Under the pieces are notes generated by a model. The model searched no databases. It was given only the letters and a program-made list of their open reading frames with translations, and was not told the origin of the DNA. From the NCBI RefSeq assembly GCF_000407365.1, contig NZ_ASVU01000002.1, forward strand, positions 310,001 to 374,000: a DNA stretch of 64,000 bases. The letters are read 5' to 3'. The stretch is from Enterococcus asini ATCC 700915. GTDB taxonomy: Bacteria > Bacillota > Bacilli > Lactobacillales > Enterococcaceae. Below are positions 28,429 to 35,672 of the stretch, piece after piece. Within the stretch, counting starts at the first letter, position 1. Every line of letters begins with the position of its first letter. A program made the translations under genes and the position numbers.

Positions 28429-29682
28429 TTGAAATTACTCGTAATCGGTAGTGGTGGCCGAGAGCATACTATCGCTAAAAAACTAAAGAGTGATCCTGGG
28501 ATTGCGGTGGTTTTTTGCGCCCCGGGCAATCCAGGGATGAAAAAAGACGGGATTGAAGTGGTGGCCGTGGCAGAAAGTGATCATCAAGGCTTGATCGCTT
28601 TTGCCAAAGAACAAGGGATTGACTGGACTTTCGTAGGGCCGGAAGCTCCTTTGGCGGCGGGGTTAGTGGACGACTTTGAAGCGGCCGGACTTAAAGCTTT
28701 TGGCCCAAGTAAAAAAGCAGCGCAAATTGAAGGTTCCAAGGATTTCGCCAAACAGCTGATGCTTAAAAATCAAATTCCTACCGCCAAACACCAAACCTTT
28801 ACGGATTTTGCGAAAGCGAAAGCCTATGTGGAAGCTCAAGGGGCACCGATTGTCATTAAAGCCGATGGCCTGGCGGCAGGTAAAGGCGTCGTAGTAGCGG
28901 AAACCGTATCAGAAGCCGTGGCCGCTTTGTCGGACATGCTAGAAGGCAATAAATTTGGTGCCAGTGGTGCTCGAGTGGTAGTGGAAGAATTCCTAGCCGG
29001 AGAAGAGTTTTCCTTGTTGGCCTTTGTGCGCAATGAAAAAGTCTACCCCATGGTGATTTCCCAAGACCACAAGCGGGCTTACGATGGGGACAAAGGGCCG
29101 AACACCGGGGGCATGGGCGCCTACTCACCGGTACCGCAGATTCCAACTGAAATGGTAGCACGGGCGGTAACGGAAATACTGGAACCGGCCGCTTTGGGCA
29201 TGATTAAAAATGGCACGCCATTTACCGGGATTTTATACGCCGGCTTAATCGCCACGGATGAAGGGGCCAAGGTAATCGAATTCAACGCCCGCTTTGGGGA
29301 TCCGGAAACCCAAGTGGTCGTACCCCGCTTGACCAGTAGTCTGGCAGCAATCATCACCGCTCTCTTAGCAGATGAAGAACCAGTTTTAACTTGGAGCGAG
29401 CAAGCGACTTTTGGCGTGGTTGTGGCTGCAGAAGGCTATCCGGGGACGTATGCAAAAGGTATGGTTTTACCGGAAATCACTAGCCCTGACGTGTCGGTTT
29501 ACTACGCCGGCGTGGCAGAAAAGGACGGCCAATTAGTGGCCAGTGGCGGCCGGATTTTCCTAGTGGAAGCGAAAGGCGATACTTTGGCAGATGCTCGTGA
29601 GAAAGTCTACGGCGCACTAGACGGCGTGGACTTGTCACAGATGTTTTATCGCAAAGACATCGGTGCTAAAGCACTGAAATAA
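28429..29682 (+). CDS. purD: GAR synthetase
   Basis: 417 residues from a TTG at 28429, chosen because AAAGGAG ends eight bases before it and the next residues KLLVIGSGGREHTIAKKL are the conserved N-terminus. The frame is open from a TTG at 28411, which has no site. It is an ATP-grasp enzyme joining phosphoribosylamine and glycine. KADGLAAGKGVVVAE and VIEFNARFGDPETQVV are signatures. Last gene of the operon, with a terminator right behind it. Confidence 0.96.
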   Translation: MKLLVIGSGGREHTIAKKLKSDPGIAVVFCAPGNPGMKKDGIEVVAVAESDHQGLIAFAKEQGIDWTFVGPEAPLAAGLVDDFEAAGLKAFGPSKKAAQIEGSKDFAKQLMLKNQIPTAKHQTFTDFAKAKAYVEAQGAPIVIKADGLAAGKGVVVAETVSEAVAALSDMLEGNKFGASGARVVVEEFLAGEEFSLLAFVRNEKVYPMVISQDHKRAYDGDKGPNTGGMGAYSPVPQIPTEMVARAVTEILEPAALGMIKNGTPFTGILYAGLIATDEGAKVIEFNARFGDPETQVVVPRLTSSLAAIITALLADEEPVLTWSEQATFGVVVAAEGYPGTYAKGMVLPEITSPDVSVYYAGVAEKDGQLVASGGRIFLVEAKGDTLADAREKVYGALDGVDLSQMFYRKDIGAKALK

Positions 29683-29691
29683 TCAAGAAAG

Positions 29692-29718
29692 TCTCCCGGA
29701 GTTTTCGGGAGATTTTTT
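29692..29718 (+). terminator. Terminator of the purCSQLFMNHD operon
   Basis: TCTCCCG pairs exactly with CGGGAGA, followed by six T. Confidence 0.9.
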
Positions 29719-29792
29719 GTTAGTAGTTTTTGATAGCCTTTTCAATCAGTTGTGCTACACTAAGAAAGAAGTCAGCTAAAGGAGGAAATCAA

Positions 29793-30707
29793 ATGAAACA
29801 AGTCAATTTAGGTCCCAATGAAATCGGCGTGCCGGCGGTTGTGCTGGGCTGTATGCGCATCACCGAAGCAGAAAATCCGGTGGCGGTAATCGAAACGGCG
29901 ATGGAAAATGGCATTAATTTCTTTGACCATGCGGACATTTACGGTGGTGGTAAATGTGAAGAAATCTTCGCCAAAGCTTTCAAAGAAACTCAATACAAGC
30001 GGGAAGACATTTTCTTGCAGTCCAAATGCGGCATCGTGCCTGGGGTGATGTATGATTTTTCCAAAGAACATATTATCAAATCCGTTGAAGACAGCTTGAA
30101 ACGGTTGAACGTAGAGTATCTGGATAGCTTGTTATTGCATCGCCCGGATACCTTAATGGAGCCAGAAGAAGTTGCGGCGGCCTTCGATCAATTAGCTGCA
30201 GACGGCAAGGTTAAATACTTCGGCGTCAGCAATCAATATTCTCGCCAAATCGAACTTTTACAAAAATACTTGCGCCAACCTTTGATTATTAACCAGTTGC
30301 AATTCGGTGTGATGCACACGGGGATGGTGGACTTTGGCCTGCATGTGAACATGACCGATCTTCGCAGTGTGGACCACGACGACGGGGTTTTGGAATTCTC
30401 CCGGATGAATGACATGACGATTCAAGCTTGGTCGCCGTATCAGTACGGTTTCTTCGAGGGCGTCTTTGTGGACAATGACAAATTCCCAGAGTTGAACAAA
30501 GTTTTGCAAGAGATGGCGGACAAATACCATACGACCAAAACCGGGATTGCTTCGGCGTGGATTTTGCGTCATCCGGCTAATATGCAAGTAATCGCTGGCA
30601 CCATGAACTTAGGGCGGATTGAAGAAATCGCCAAAGCTAGTGAAGTCGTGCTTTCCAGAGAGGATTGGTACGGGATTTACTTGGCAGCGGGGAACGATTT
30701 GCCATAA
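29793..30707 (+). CDS. Aldo/keto reductase (YdhF-type oxidoreductase)
   Basis: 304 residues from the ATG with AAAGGAGG upstream. VLGCMRI near the start and the tetrad residues in FDHADIYGGGKCEE (Asp, Tyr), LQSKCGI (Lys) and LLLHRPD (His) show a working AKR. IQAWSPYQYGFFEG and MQVIAGTMNLGRIEEI fit the YdhF/YcsN subgroup. It stands alone between terminators. The substrate is unknown, and it is only distantly like the reductase at 2966-3949. Confidence 0.9.
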   Translation: MKQVNLGPNEIGVPAVVLGCMRITEAENPVAVIETAMENGINFFDHADIYGGGKCEEIFAKAFKETQYKREDIFLQSKCGIVPGVMYDFSKEHIIKSVEDSLKRLNVEYLDSLLLHRPDTLMEPEEVAAAFDQLAADGKVKYFGVSNQYSRQIELLQKYLRQPLIINQLQFGVMHTGMVDFGLHVNMTDLRSVDHDDGVLEFSRMNDMTIQAWSPYQYGFFEGVFVDNDKFPELNKVLQEMADKYHTTKTGIASAWILRHPANMQVIAGTMNLGRIEEIAKASEVVLSREDWYGIYLAAGNDLP

Positions 30708-30741
30708 GCGCTCGTTAACAGGCAGAATCGAACTACCAGAA

Positions 30742-30768
30742 AGTCGCCTTTTAGTAGGCGGCTTTTTT
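30742..30768 (+). terminator. Terminator after the YdhF-type gene
   Basis: AGTCGCC pairs with GGCGGCT (one G-T pair), then six T. Confidence 0.75.
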
Positions 30769-30799
30769 GTATGGAGAAAATTTTACCGCAAAAAGAATT

Positions 30800-30869
30800 A
30801 CTAGTATGCTTTACAAACTAGTCGGTGAAAGGTATACTGATTTTCGAGTAGTAGGTAAAACAAACTAGT
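30800..30869 (+). promoter_or_regulatory. Promoter and repeated ACTAGT operators of padR
   Basis: Promoter TTTACA-17-TATACT at 30810-30838. The palindrome ACTAGT occurs at 30800-30805 and 30817-30822, bracketing the -35 box, and again at 30864-30869 before the ribosome site. This fits binding by the dimeric PadR protein encoded next and so autorepression. Confidence 0.6.
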
Positions 30870-30886
30870 AAAAGGAGCTTGTAAAA

Positions 30887-31219
30887 ATGAAAGAGACCCA
30901 AATGTTAAAGGGGTTGTTGGAAGGATGCGTTTTAGCTCTGATTCAACAAGGGGCCGGGGAAATCTATGGCTACGAACTCGTGCAACGGCTGAAAGCTTCT
31001 GGTTTTACCACCATTGTCGGCGGAACGATCTATCCCTTGTTGCAAAAATTGGAAAAAAATCAACTGATAAAAGGCGAGATGCGAAAATCGCCGGAAGGTC
31101 CGGATCGGAAGTATTTTACGTTGACTACCCTGGGAGAACAAAGTCTAGCCGATTTTCAGAGGCAGTGGCGGGAAATGGAAGGAAAAGTCAATCGTTTATT
31201 GGGAGGAAATGAAGCATGA
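30887..31219 (+). CDS. PadR-family transcriptional regulator
   Basis: 110 residues. MLKGLLEGCVLALIQQG, EIYGYELVQRLKASGF, VGGTIYPLLQKLEKNQLI and GPDRKYFTLTTLGEQSL are the winged-helix hallmarks of the short PadR group. AAAGGAG precedes the ATG. It is coupled by an ATGA overlap to a membrane-protein gene, a common pairing in which the PadR controls a membrane or export function in response to envelope stress or drugs. Three ACTAGT sites upstream are probable operators. Confidence 0.93.
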   Translation: MKETQMLKGLLEGCVLALIQQGAGEIYGYELVQRLKASGFTTIVGGTIYPLLQKLEKNQLIKGEMRKSPEGPDRKYFTLTTLGEQSLADFQRQWREMEGKVNRLLGGNEA

Positions 31220-32052
31220 AAAAGAATCAAGGCAAAGTTTATCGCGACAAACTGAACCAACTGGAAAGCCAATTAACAGCTGAGAATCGCCACTATTTTG
31301 ATGATTTGCGCATGTATATGTCCATGGCCGGCTTACTGTTGGACGAAGGGGAGTTGAATATGCAGTTGTACCAGCTGGAAGATGATCTGTTAGCCGCCCA
31401 AGCAGATGGCATCAGTGCCGTTGATTATTTTGGCAATCAGCCACAAGAAATGGCAGATGAATTGCTGGCAAATACGAAAAAAGCGAGCGGTAAATCTTTA
31501 TTCGGGATGATTCTACTAGTGGTTGGCATCTTGTGGGGAGTTAATTTGATCGGGGATTTTAGCCTGGCCTCTGAAATGTTCCTGTCCATTCCCCAGTATT
31601 TTGCCAGTGCCCTTTTAGGAGTGCTAGGGGTCGGGTTGTTGTTTTTTGTTATGAAAAAAATGGTCTTTTCCTCAGGGGTAGCAGCATTTCGCGAAATCAA
31701 AACAGGCATTGCCATTGGGGTAGTATTTTTGGGAGTGATTGCCGGACAACTGGCGGTTGCTTTGCTATTGGTAGATGTGGGAATCGTTCGGATCCCGTTT
31801 CCTGTGGATGTGCTTATTTTAGGCGGCCTGGTTGTGGGGCTGACGATTTTCCTCGTTAAAGCAGGGGATAAGCTGTTTTATCCCGTGGTCTTTTTCTTGT
31901 ATGTTTTGCTAGCTTTGGGGGTTGTACAACGTCTTTTGGCGGTCGATTTTTTGACGGGAAGTTACTGGCATACCCTGCAAAGCGTGGTTTTAATAGGGGC
32001 GTTGGTTGTCTGGTTTGTTTGGCAAATGAAGGTGAGTCGTGGGAATCAGTAA
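31216..32052 (+). CDS. DUF1129-like membrane protein
   Basis: 278 residues. A soluble helical N-terminus of about 95 residues (KVYRDKLNQLESQLTAENRH; MYMSMAGLLLDEGE) is followed by six hydrophobic segments to the C-terminus. This layout matches the DUF1129 membrane proteins that follow padR in Lactobacillales. The start overlaps padR by four bases. The function is unknown, and PadR probably represses it along with itself. Confidence 0.75.
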   Translation: MKKNQGKVYRDKLNQLESQLTAENRHYFDDLRMYMSMAGLLLDEGELNMQLYQLEDDLLAAQADGISAVDYFGNQPQEMADELLANTKKASGKSLFGMILLVVGILWGVNLIGDFSLASEMFLSIPQYFASALLGVLGVGLLFFVMKKMVFSSGVAAFREIKTGIAIGVVFLGVIAGQLAVALLLVDVGIVRIPFPVDVLILGGLVVGLTIFLVKAGDKLFYPVVFFLYVLLALGVVQRLLAVDFLTGSYWHTLQSVVLIGALVVWFVWQMKVSRGNQ

Positions 32053-32111
32053 AAAGAAGTTCTTCGTCTTTTTTGTAACTTTTCCGCTAAACCACTGAGC
32101 TAAAATAGCAA

Positions 32112-32124
32112 AACGCGAACATTC
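32112..32124 (+). promoter_or_regulatory. PurR box upstream of guaC
   Basis: AACGCGAACATTC, with CGAAC at 32116-32120. Its distance to the guaC -10 equals that in purE and purC within one base. No inverted partner is clear. Confidence 0.65.
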
Positions 32125-32158
32125 ATCTTTAATAATCAGCAGATATAAGCAAATTCTA

Positions 32159-32187
32159 TTGCTTTCCCCAAAAATCTGCGCTACAGT
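32159..32187 (+). promoter_or_regulatory. guaC promoter
   Basis: TTGCTT-17-TACAGT, with the start expected near 32194. Confidence 0.6.
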
Positions 32188-32257
32188 ACTATGGGCGCTG
32201 AAATCGGTGACGAATTTTGGCCTCGACAAAATGTGAGAAACATGGAGGATGGTTTGC

Positions 32258-33244
32258 ATGTTTGATATGAAAGTTTTTGATTATGAAGATATTCAGTTGA
32301 TCCCCAACAAATGTATCGTGAATAGCCGCTCGGAATGCGACACGAGCGTGACTTTAGGGAAGCACACATTCCGGATGCCGGTAGTGCCAGCGAATATGCA
32401 GACGATTGTGGACGAAAAAATTGCCACTTTTTTGGCGGAAAACAATTATTTCTATATCATGCACCGCTTTGATGAAGCGGGCCGGATTCCTTTTATTCGT
32501 AAAATGCAAGCACAGAACCTGATTGCTTCCATTAGTGTGGGTGTTAAAGAAGGGGAATATGCCTTTGTAGAAGAGTTAGCGGCGGAAAATTTGGTGCCGG
32601 ACTACATTACCATTGATATCGCTCATGGCCACTCCAATAGCGTAATTAATATGATTCAACACATTAAAAAACACTTGCCGGAATCTTTCGTGATTGCTGG
32701 TAATGTAGGAACACCGGAAGCCGTGCGGGAGTTGGAAAACGCCGGGGCCGATGCGACAAAGGTCGGTATTGGACCAGGGAAAGTTTGTATCACTAAGATT
32801 AAAACCGGATTTGGTACCGGGGGCTGGCAGTTGGCGGCCTTGCGCTGGTGTGCCAAAGCCGCTCGCAAACCGATTATCGCAGATGGGGGCATTCGGACCC
32901 ATGGCGATATCGCCAAATCCGTGCGCTTTGGGGCAACGATGGTCATGATTGGTTCTCTTTTTGCCGGCCATGAAGAATCTCCTGGGGACACGAAGGTGGA
33001 AGACGGTGTGGTTTATAAAGAGTACTTTGGTTCGGCTTCTGAGTTCCAAAAAGGCGAAAAGAAAAACGTGGAAGGCAAGAAAATCTGGATTCCTTACAAA
33101 GGTTCTTTGAAAGATACTTTGGTGGAAATGCAGCAAGACTTACAGTCCTCCATCTCTTACGCCGGGGGCAAAGATTTAGAAGCCATCCGCAAAGTGGACT
33201 ATGTCATCGTGAAAAACTCCATTTTCAATGGTGACACGATTTAA
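32258..33244 (+). CDS. guaC: GMP reductase
   Basis: 328 residues from the ATG at 32258, nine bases behind GGAGG. It turns GMP back into IMP with [21 protein letters not shown] contains the catalytic Cys in the Gram-positive GuaC form, and [20 protein letters not shown] is the phosphate-binding region. There are no CBS domains, which separates it from IMP dehydrogenase. The PurR box places it in the purine regulon. Confidence 0.95.
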   Translation: MFDMKVFDYEDIQLIPNKCIVNSRSECDTSVTLGKHTFRMPVVPANMQTIVDEKIATFLAENNYFYIMHRFDEAGRIPFIRKMQAQNLIASISVGVKEGEYAFVEELAAENLVPDYITIDIAHGHSNSVINMIQHIKKHLPESFVIAGNVGTPEAVRELENAGADATKVGIGPGKVCITKIKTGFGTGGWQLAALRWCAKAARKPIIADGGIRTHGDIAKSVRFGATMVMIGSLFAGHEESPGDTKVEDGVVYKEYFGSASEFQKGEKKNVEGKKIWIPYKGSLKDTLVEMQQDLQSSISYAGGKDLEAIRKVDYVIVKNSIFNGDTI

Positions 33245-33257
33245 CATTCGAGTAATG

Positions 33258-33305
33258 AAAAAGCCCGCTACTAGACGATTTCGGTCTGGTAGTGGGCTTT
33301 TTTTT
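33258..33305 (+). terminator. guaC terminator
   Basis: AAAGCCCGCTACTAGAC pairs with GTCTGGTAGTGGGCTTT, then a long T-run. Confidence 0.9.
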
Positions 33306-33380
33306 GCAAAGTGATTCATAGCTGCTTCAAAAATTTGTTGCGATTACAGTAGTAGCTGTTGCGGAGTTAGACCGGGTCAT

Positions 33381-33497
33381 TCAAGCTTTGGGCTTCTTTT
33401 TGGTGAACTGATGGGCCCATTCCCAATGACTTTTCACGCCCCAAACCTCAAAGGCCAAAAGAGCGATAGCGAAAAGAATCAAAAAGAAATCTTTCAT
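33381..33497 (-). CDS. 38-residue single-pass membrane peptide
   Basis: The ATG at 33497 has AAAGGA eight bases upstream. MKDFFLILFAIALLAFEVWG gives one membrane helix, followed by a basic tail (FTKKKPKA). It has its own promoter with an overlapping cre-like site (33536-33564). An ATG nine bases earlier lies too close to the ribosome site. The family is unknown. It could be a membrane-protein modulator or a toxin-like peptide, but nothing here shows which. Confidence 0.6.
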   Translation of the reverse strand: MKDFFLILFAIALLAFEVWGVKSHWEWAHQFTKKKPKA

Positions 33498-33535
33498 GGT
33501 ACTCATCCTTTCTGCTAGAAGTACTTGCTACTAAA

Positions 33536-33564
33536 AGTATAGCATAAATGTAAGCGCTTGTTAA
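33536..33564 (-). promoter_or_regulatory. Promoter of the membrane peptide, overlapped by a cre-like site
   Basis: Minus strand TTAACA-17-TATACT with TGC before the -10. ATGTAAGCGCTTGTT (33548-33562) fits the cre consensus except one base and covers the -35, which predicts glucose repression by CcpA. Confidence 0.55.
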
Positions 33565-33635
33565 AAGTGGGGACTGTTTTTTACCGAGGGAAAGATTGAA
33601 TCGGTGGTCTTTTCTAGACAAGGGAAAATTGACAA

Positions 33636-33668
33636 AAACCCCGCTTTTGAAATCACAAAAGCGGGGTG
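33636..33668 (-). terminator. Terminator of the MafR-like gene
   Basis: ACCCCGCTTTTG (33638-33649) pairs exactly with CAAAAGCGGGGT (33655-33666). The T-run is on the minus strand. Confidence 0.85.
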
Positions 33669-33703
33669 AGCTAGCAGAAAGAGTTAATAGAAGCGTTGTA
33701 ACC

Positions 33704-35188
33704 TTATTGTTCTGCATCTTTTTCATTGCGGATTTCCTGAATCTTACGGTGAATACGGTCCAACTGGCGAAAGTCTATAAAGGTGGGAATCACCATAACC
33801 GGGAAGCGCTGCATGTTTTCGGAAGGCAAGACGGTGGTCAGCAATAGATCAAACTGCTGAAAGTGAGCCAATAAGTCTTCATCGCTGTAAAAGACCTGAT
33901 CCACGATTTGAAAATCCAGATTGGCGCCTAAGTGTTTTTCTAAAATTGCTACTAAATGGGCGTTGTGACTGGCGGAAAGATCACTCATGACCAAGATTTT
34001 CAAAGGTTTGCGATCCAAAACGGTTTCCGGGATTTCTTGGAGTACTAAATACAAAAGGTGATCCAAAAATTCGGTGGTCAAGTGTTCTTTGCGCCGATGA
34101 CAGAAGTCTTGGATGCTATGTTTTAAGTCCGCCACTTCTTGGAGATAGAACTGTTGCGTTTTCTTCAAGAAAAAGTGTCGGGGATGGCGCAAGACTTGTA
34201 GCATATCTTTTGGCGGGCCGAAGACTTCATTTTCACTGATAAATTGAAACAAAATCTCTTGTTGTCGGGTGCTTGTCAGTTTCAATTGATAGTGAGCCAT
34301 TAAAAAGGCCAAGAAAGCTTTGTTGAATTCCTGTGCTTTTTGGATACGAGGATTGGTGGCCAAAGCGATTTGAAAGTGATCCGGCCGATAGAGGGCATAG
34401 TCTTCAAACATCAGCCACAAAAGGTCTTGTTGGTCCAGGTCATTCACTGGCGTAGGTTTCAGGCCTATTTCGATGGTGGTGGTCAAGTAAGGCGCGGGCT
34501 CTGCCAAAAAAGGATGAGGACTACTATGCCGCAACTGATGGCCTAAGCTTTGGCGGATGCTTGCCACAAAGTAGCTAACAAAGAGTTTGTCCATCACATA
34601 GTTTGACTGGGGCAGATTTTGGGCAGCTAGGTAATCCGTCAAGTAGCGACGAAGGGCCTGATCTTGGTCACCGGTGGCAAAAAAAGACTGGGACCACAGT
34701 TGCACCTGACGATACAAAGACGTGTACAGACGGCGAATATGAACTTCGGAGCCTTCCAAGCGCAAAGGCCGCATTTCGATAGTAATCCCCCAGGCGGCTA
34801 AGGTTTGAGCGAGCTTTTCCAAGTAGCGATGAGTGGTGGAACTGCTTAAATACAGCTTTGCCGCGGCTTGGGTCTGGCTTTGGCACTCCTCAAATAACAA
34901 AAGACGCAAAAGGGAAATCGAAGGGGATTGATTCAAAATCCGGGCCTTGATCAAGTTGAAACTCAAAGGAGTCACTTGTCGCAAATGGTAGCCTTGGTCG
35001 TCTTTTTCTAGGCTGAGTTCTGGGTGTTGTTGCGGGATTTGGGCCAAGTCTTTTTGTAAAATGCTAGAGGAGACGCCGGTTAAAGCGGCTAGCTCTTCTT
35101 CAGTGGCCAAATAATCTCGTTCATAAAAAAAGCTTAACAGGGCCAATTGCCGCTGCTGATCGCGACTGAGTAGGTGACGTAACTCCAT
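33704..35188 (-). CDS. Mga/AtxA/MafR-like transcriptional regulator
   Basis: 494 residues, close to the Mga/AtxA/MafR size. The N-terminus has two helix-turn-helix parts (EEELAALTGVSSSILQKDL near 30; QAAAKLYLSSSTTHRYLEKL near 105). The middle is helical and PRD-like, and the end LKILVMSDLSASHNAHLVAI resembles a PTS IIB fold. Such proteins are global activators whose PRDs may be phosphorylated by the PTS. The start has AGGAGG-like AAGGAGG upstream. It diverges from the Mg2+ riboswitch-ATPase unit with a 36-base gap between its start codon and that promoter's -35, so it could control that promoter. The target is inferred. Confidence 0.8.
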   Translation of the reverse strand: MELRHLLSRDQQRQLALLSFFYERDYLATEEELAALTGVSSSILQKDLAQIPQQHPELSLEKDDQGYHLRQVTPLSFNLIKARILNQSPSISLLRLLLFEECQSQTQAAAKLYLSSSTTHRYLEKLAQTLAAWGITIEMRPLRLEGSEVHIRRLYTSLYRQVQLWSQSFFATGDQDQALRRYLTDYLAAQNLPQSNYVMDKLFVSYFVASIRQSLGHQLRHSSPHPFLAEPAPYLTTTIEIGLKPTPVNDLDQQDLLWLMFEDYALYRPDHFQIALATNPRIQKAQEFNKAFLAFLMAHYQLKLTSTRQQEILFQFISENEVFGPPKDMLQVLRHPRHFFLKKTQQFYLQEVADLKHSIQDFCHRRKEHLTTEFLDHLLYLVLQEIPETVLDRKPLKILVMSDLSASHNAHLVAILEKHLGANLDFQIVDQVFYSDEDLLAHFQQFDLLLTTVLPSENMQRFPVMVIPTFIDFRQLDRIHRKIQEIRNEKDAEQ

Positions 35189-35224
35189 GATTTCCTCCTT
35201 TTTCTGAAAATAAACGGTAAATCA

Positions 35225-35253
35225 TTGACCTATATAAAAAAACAGGCTATGAT
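35225..35253 (+). promoter_or_regulatory. Promoter of the M-box/mgtA transcript
   Basis: TTGACC-17-TATGAT, start near 35260. Confidence 0.7.
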
Positions 35254-35278
35254 GAATGAGTAGTACCAAGTAAATAAT

Positions 35279-35433
35279 TGTTAGGTGAGGCTCCTATATG
35301 GACACAGGCTGCTGCCGCGAAAGAATCGAGAGACTCTTAGTTTGGTAGAACAGGATTGATCGTGAAGGTCAATCACAACGCAGCTGACTAGTTTTCGCTA
35401 GTCTACGCCCTATAGTGCTAAAGCTCTACGATG
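35279..35433 (+). promoter_or_regulatory. M-box (ykoK) magnesium riboswitch
   Basis: The conserved blocks occur in order: TTAGGTGAGGCTCCTATATG, GGCTGCTGCC, ATCGAGAGACTC, TTTGGTAGAACAGG, AACGCAGCTGAC, and GTGCTAAAGCTCTACGATGA. These match the M-box consensus, including the GGTGAGGCTCCTAT loop and the AAAGCUCUACGA 3' strand. It precedes a MgtA-type ATPase, its usual target. High Mg2+ should fold the aptamer and permit the downstream terminator. Confidence 0.93.
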
Positions 35434-35481
35434 ACCAACGTAGCCTTTTTGCGCGCGCTCATTGTGGAGCGGGCGCTTTTT
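35426..35481 (+). terminator. M-box expression platform: tandem terminators
   Basis: CTACG/CGTAG with TTTTT (ending near 35450) uses the last aptamer strand. Directly after it GCGCGCGCTC/GAGCGGGCGC with five T (35451-35481) forms a stronger stem with one mismatch. Confidence 0.75.
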
Positions 35482-35640
35482 CATTGTATAAAAGCTTTCC
35501 TCATACGTTTTTGACTGCGCAATTGATTGTAGCACAAAAGCGCTAAGGGAAAAAAGCGTTTTTATAATTTTTCTAAAGAGAGGATGAGGGAAATGGATGC
35601 CCCTAGTTTTAGGCCACTGTTAAAAATCGCTCTAGGGGGA

Positions 35641-35669
35641 ACTTCCTCCTAGGGATACAAGGAGGAAGT
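35641..35669 (+). promoter_or_regulatory. Hairpin sequestering the mgtA ribosome binding site
   Basis: ACTTCCTCC (35641-35649) is the exact complement of GGAGGAAGT (35661-35669), which contains the SD. The 11-base loop separates them. It could impose a translational check after the M-box. Confidence 0.7.
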
Positions 35670-35672
35670 ATG

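Noticed and set aside
32053-32257. Purine riboswitch upstream of guaC
   Set aside because: No aptamer core (TCTACC, CCGTAAA, GACTA) is present; only a PurR box and promoter.
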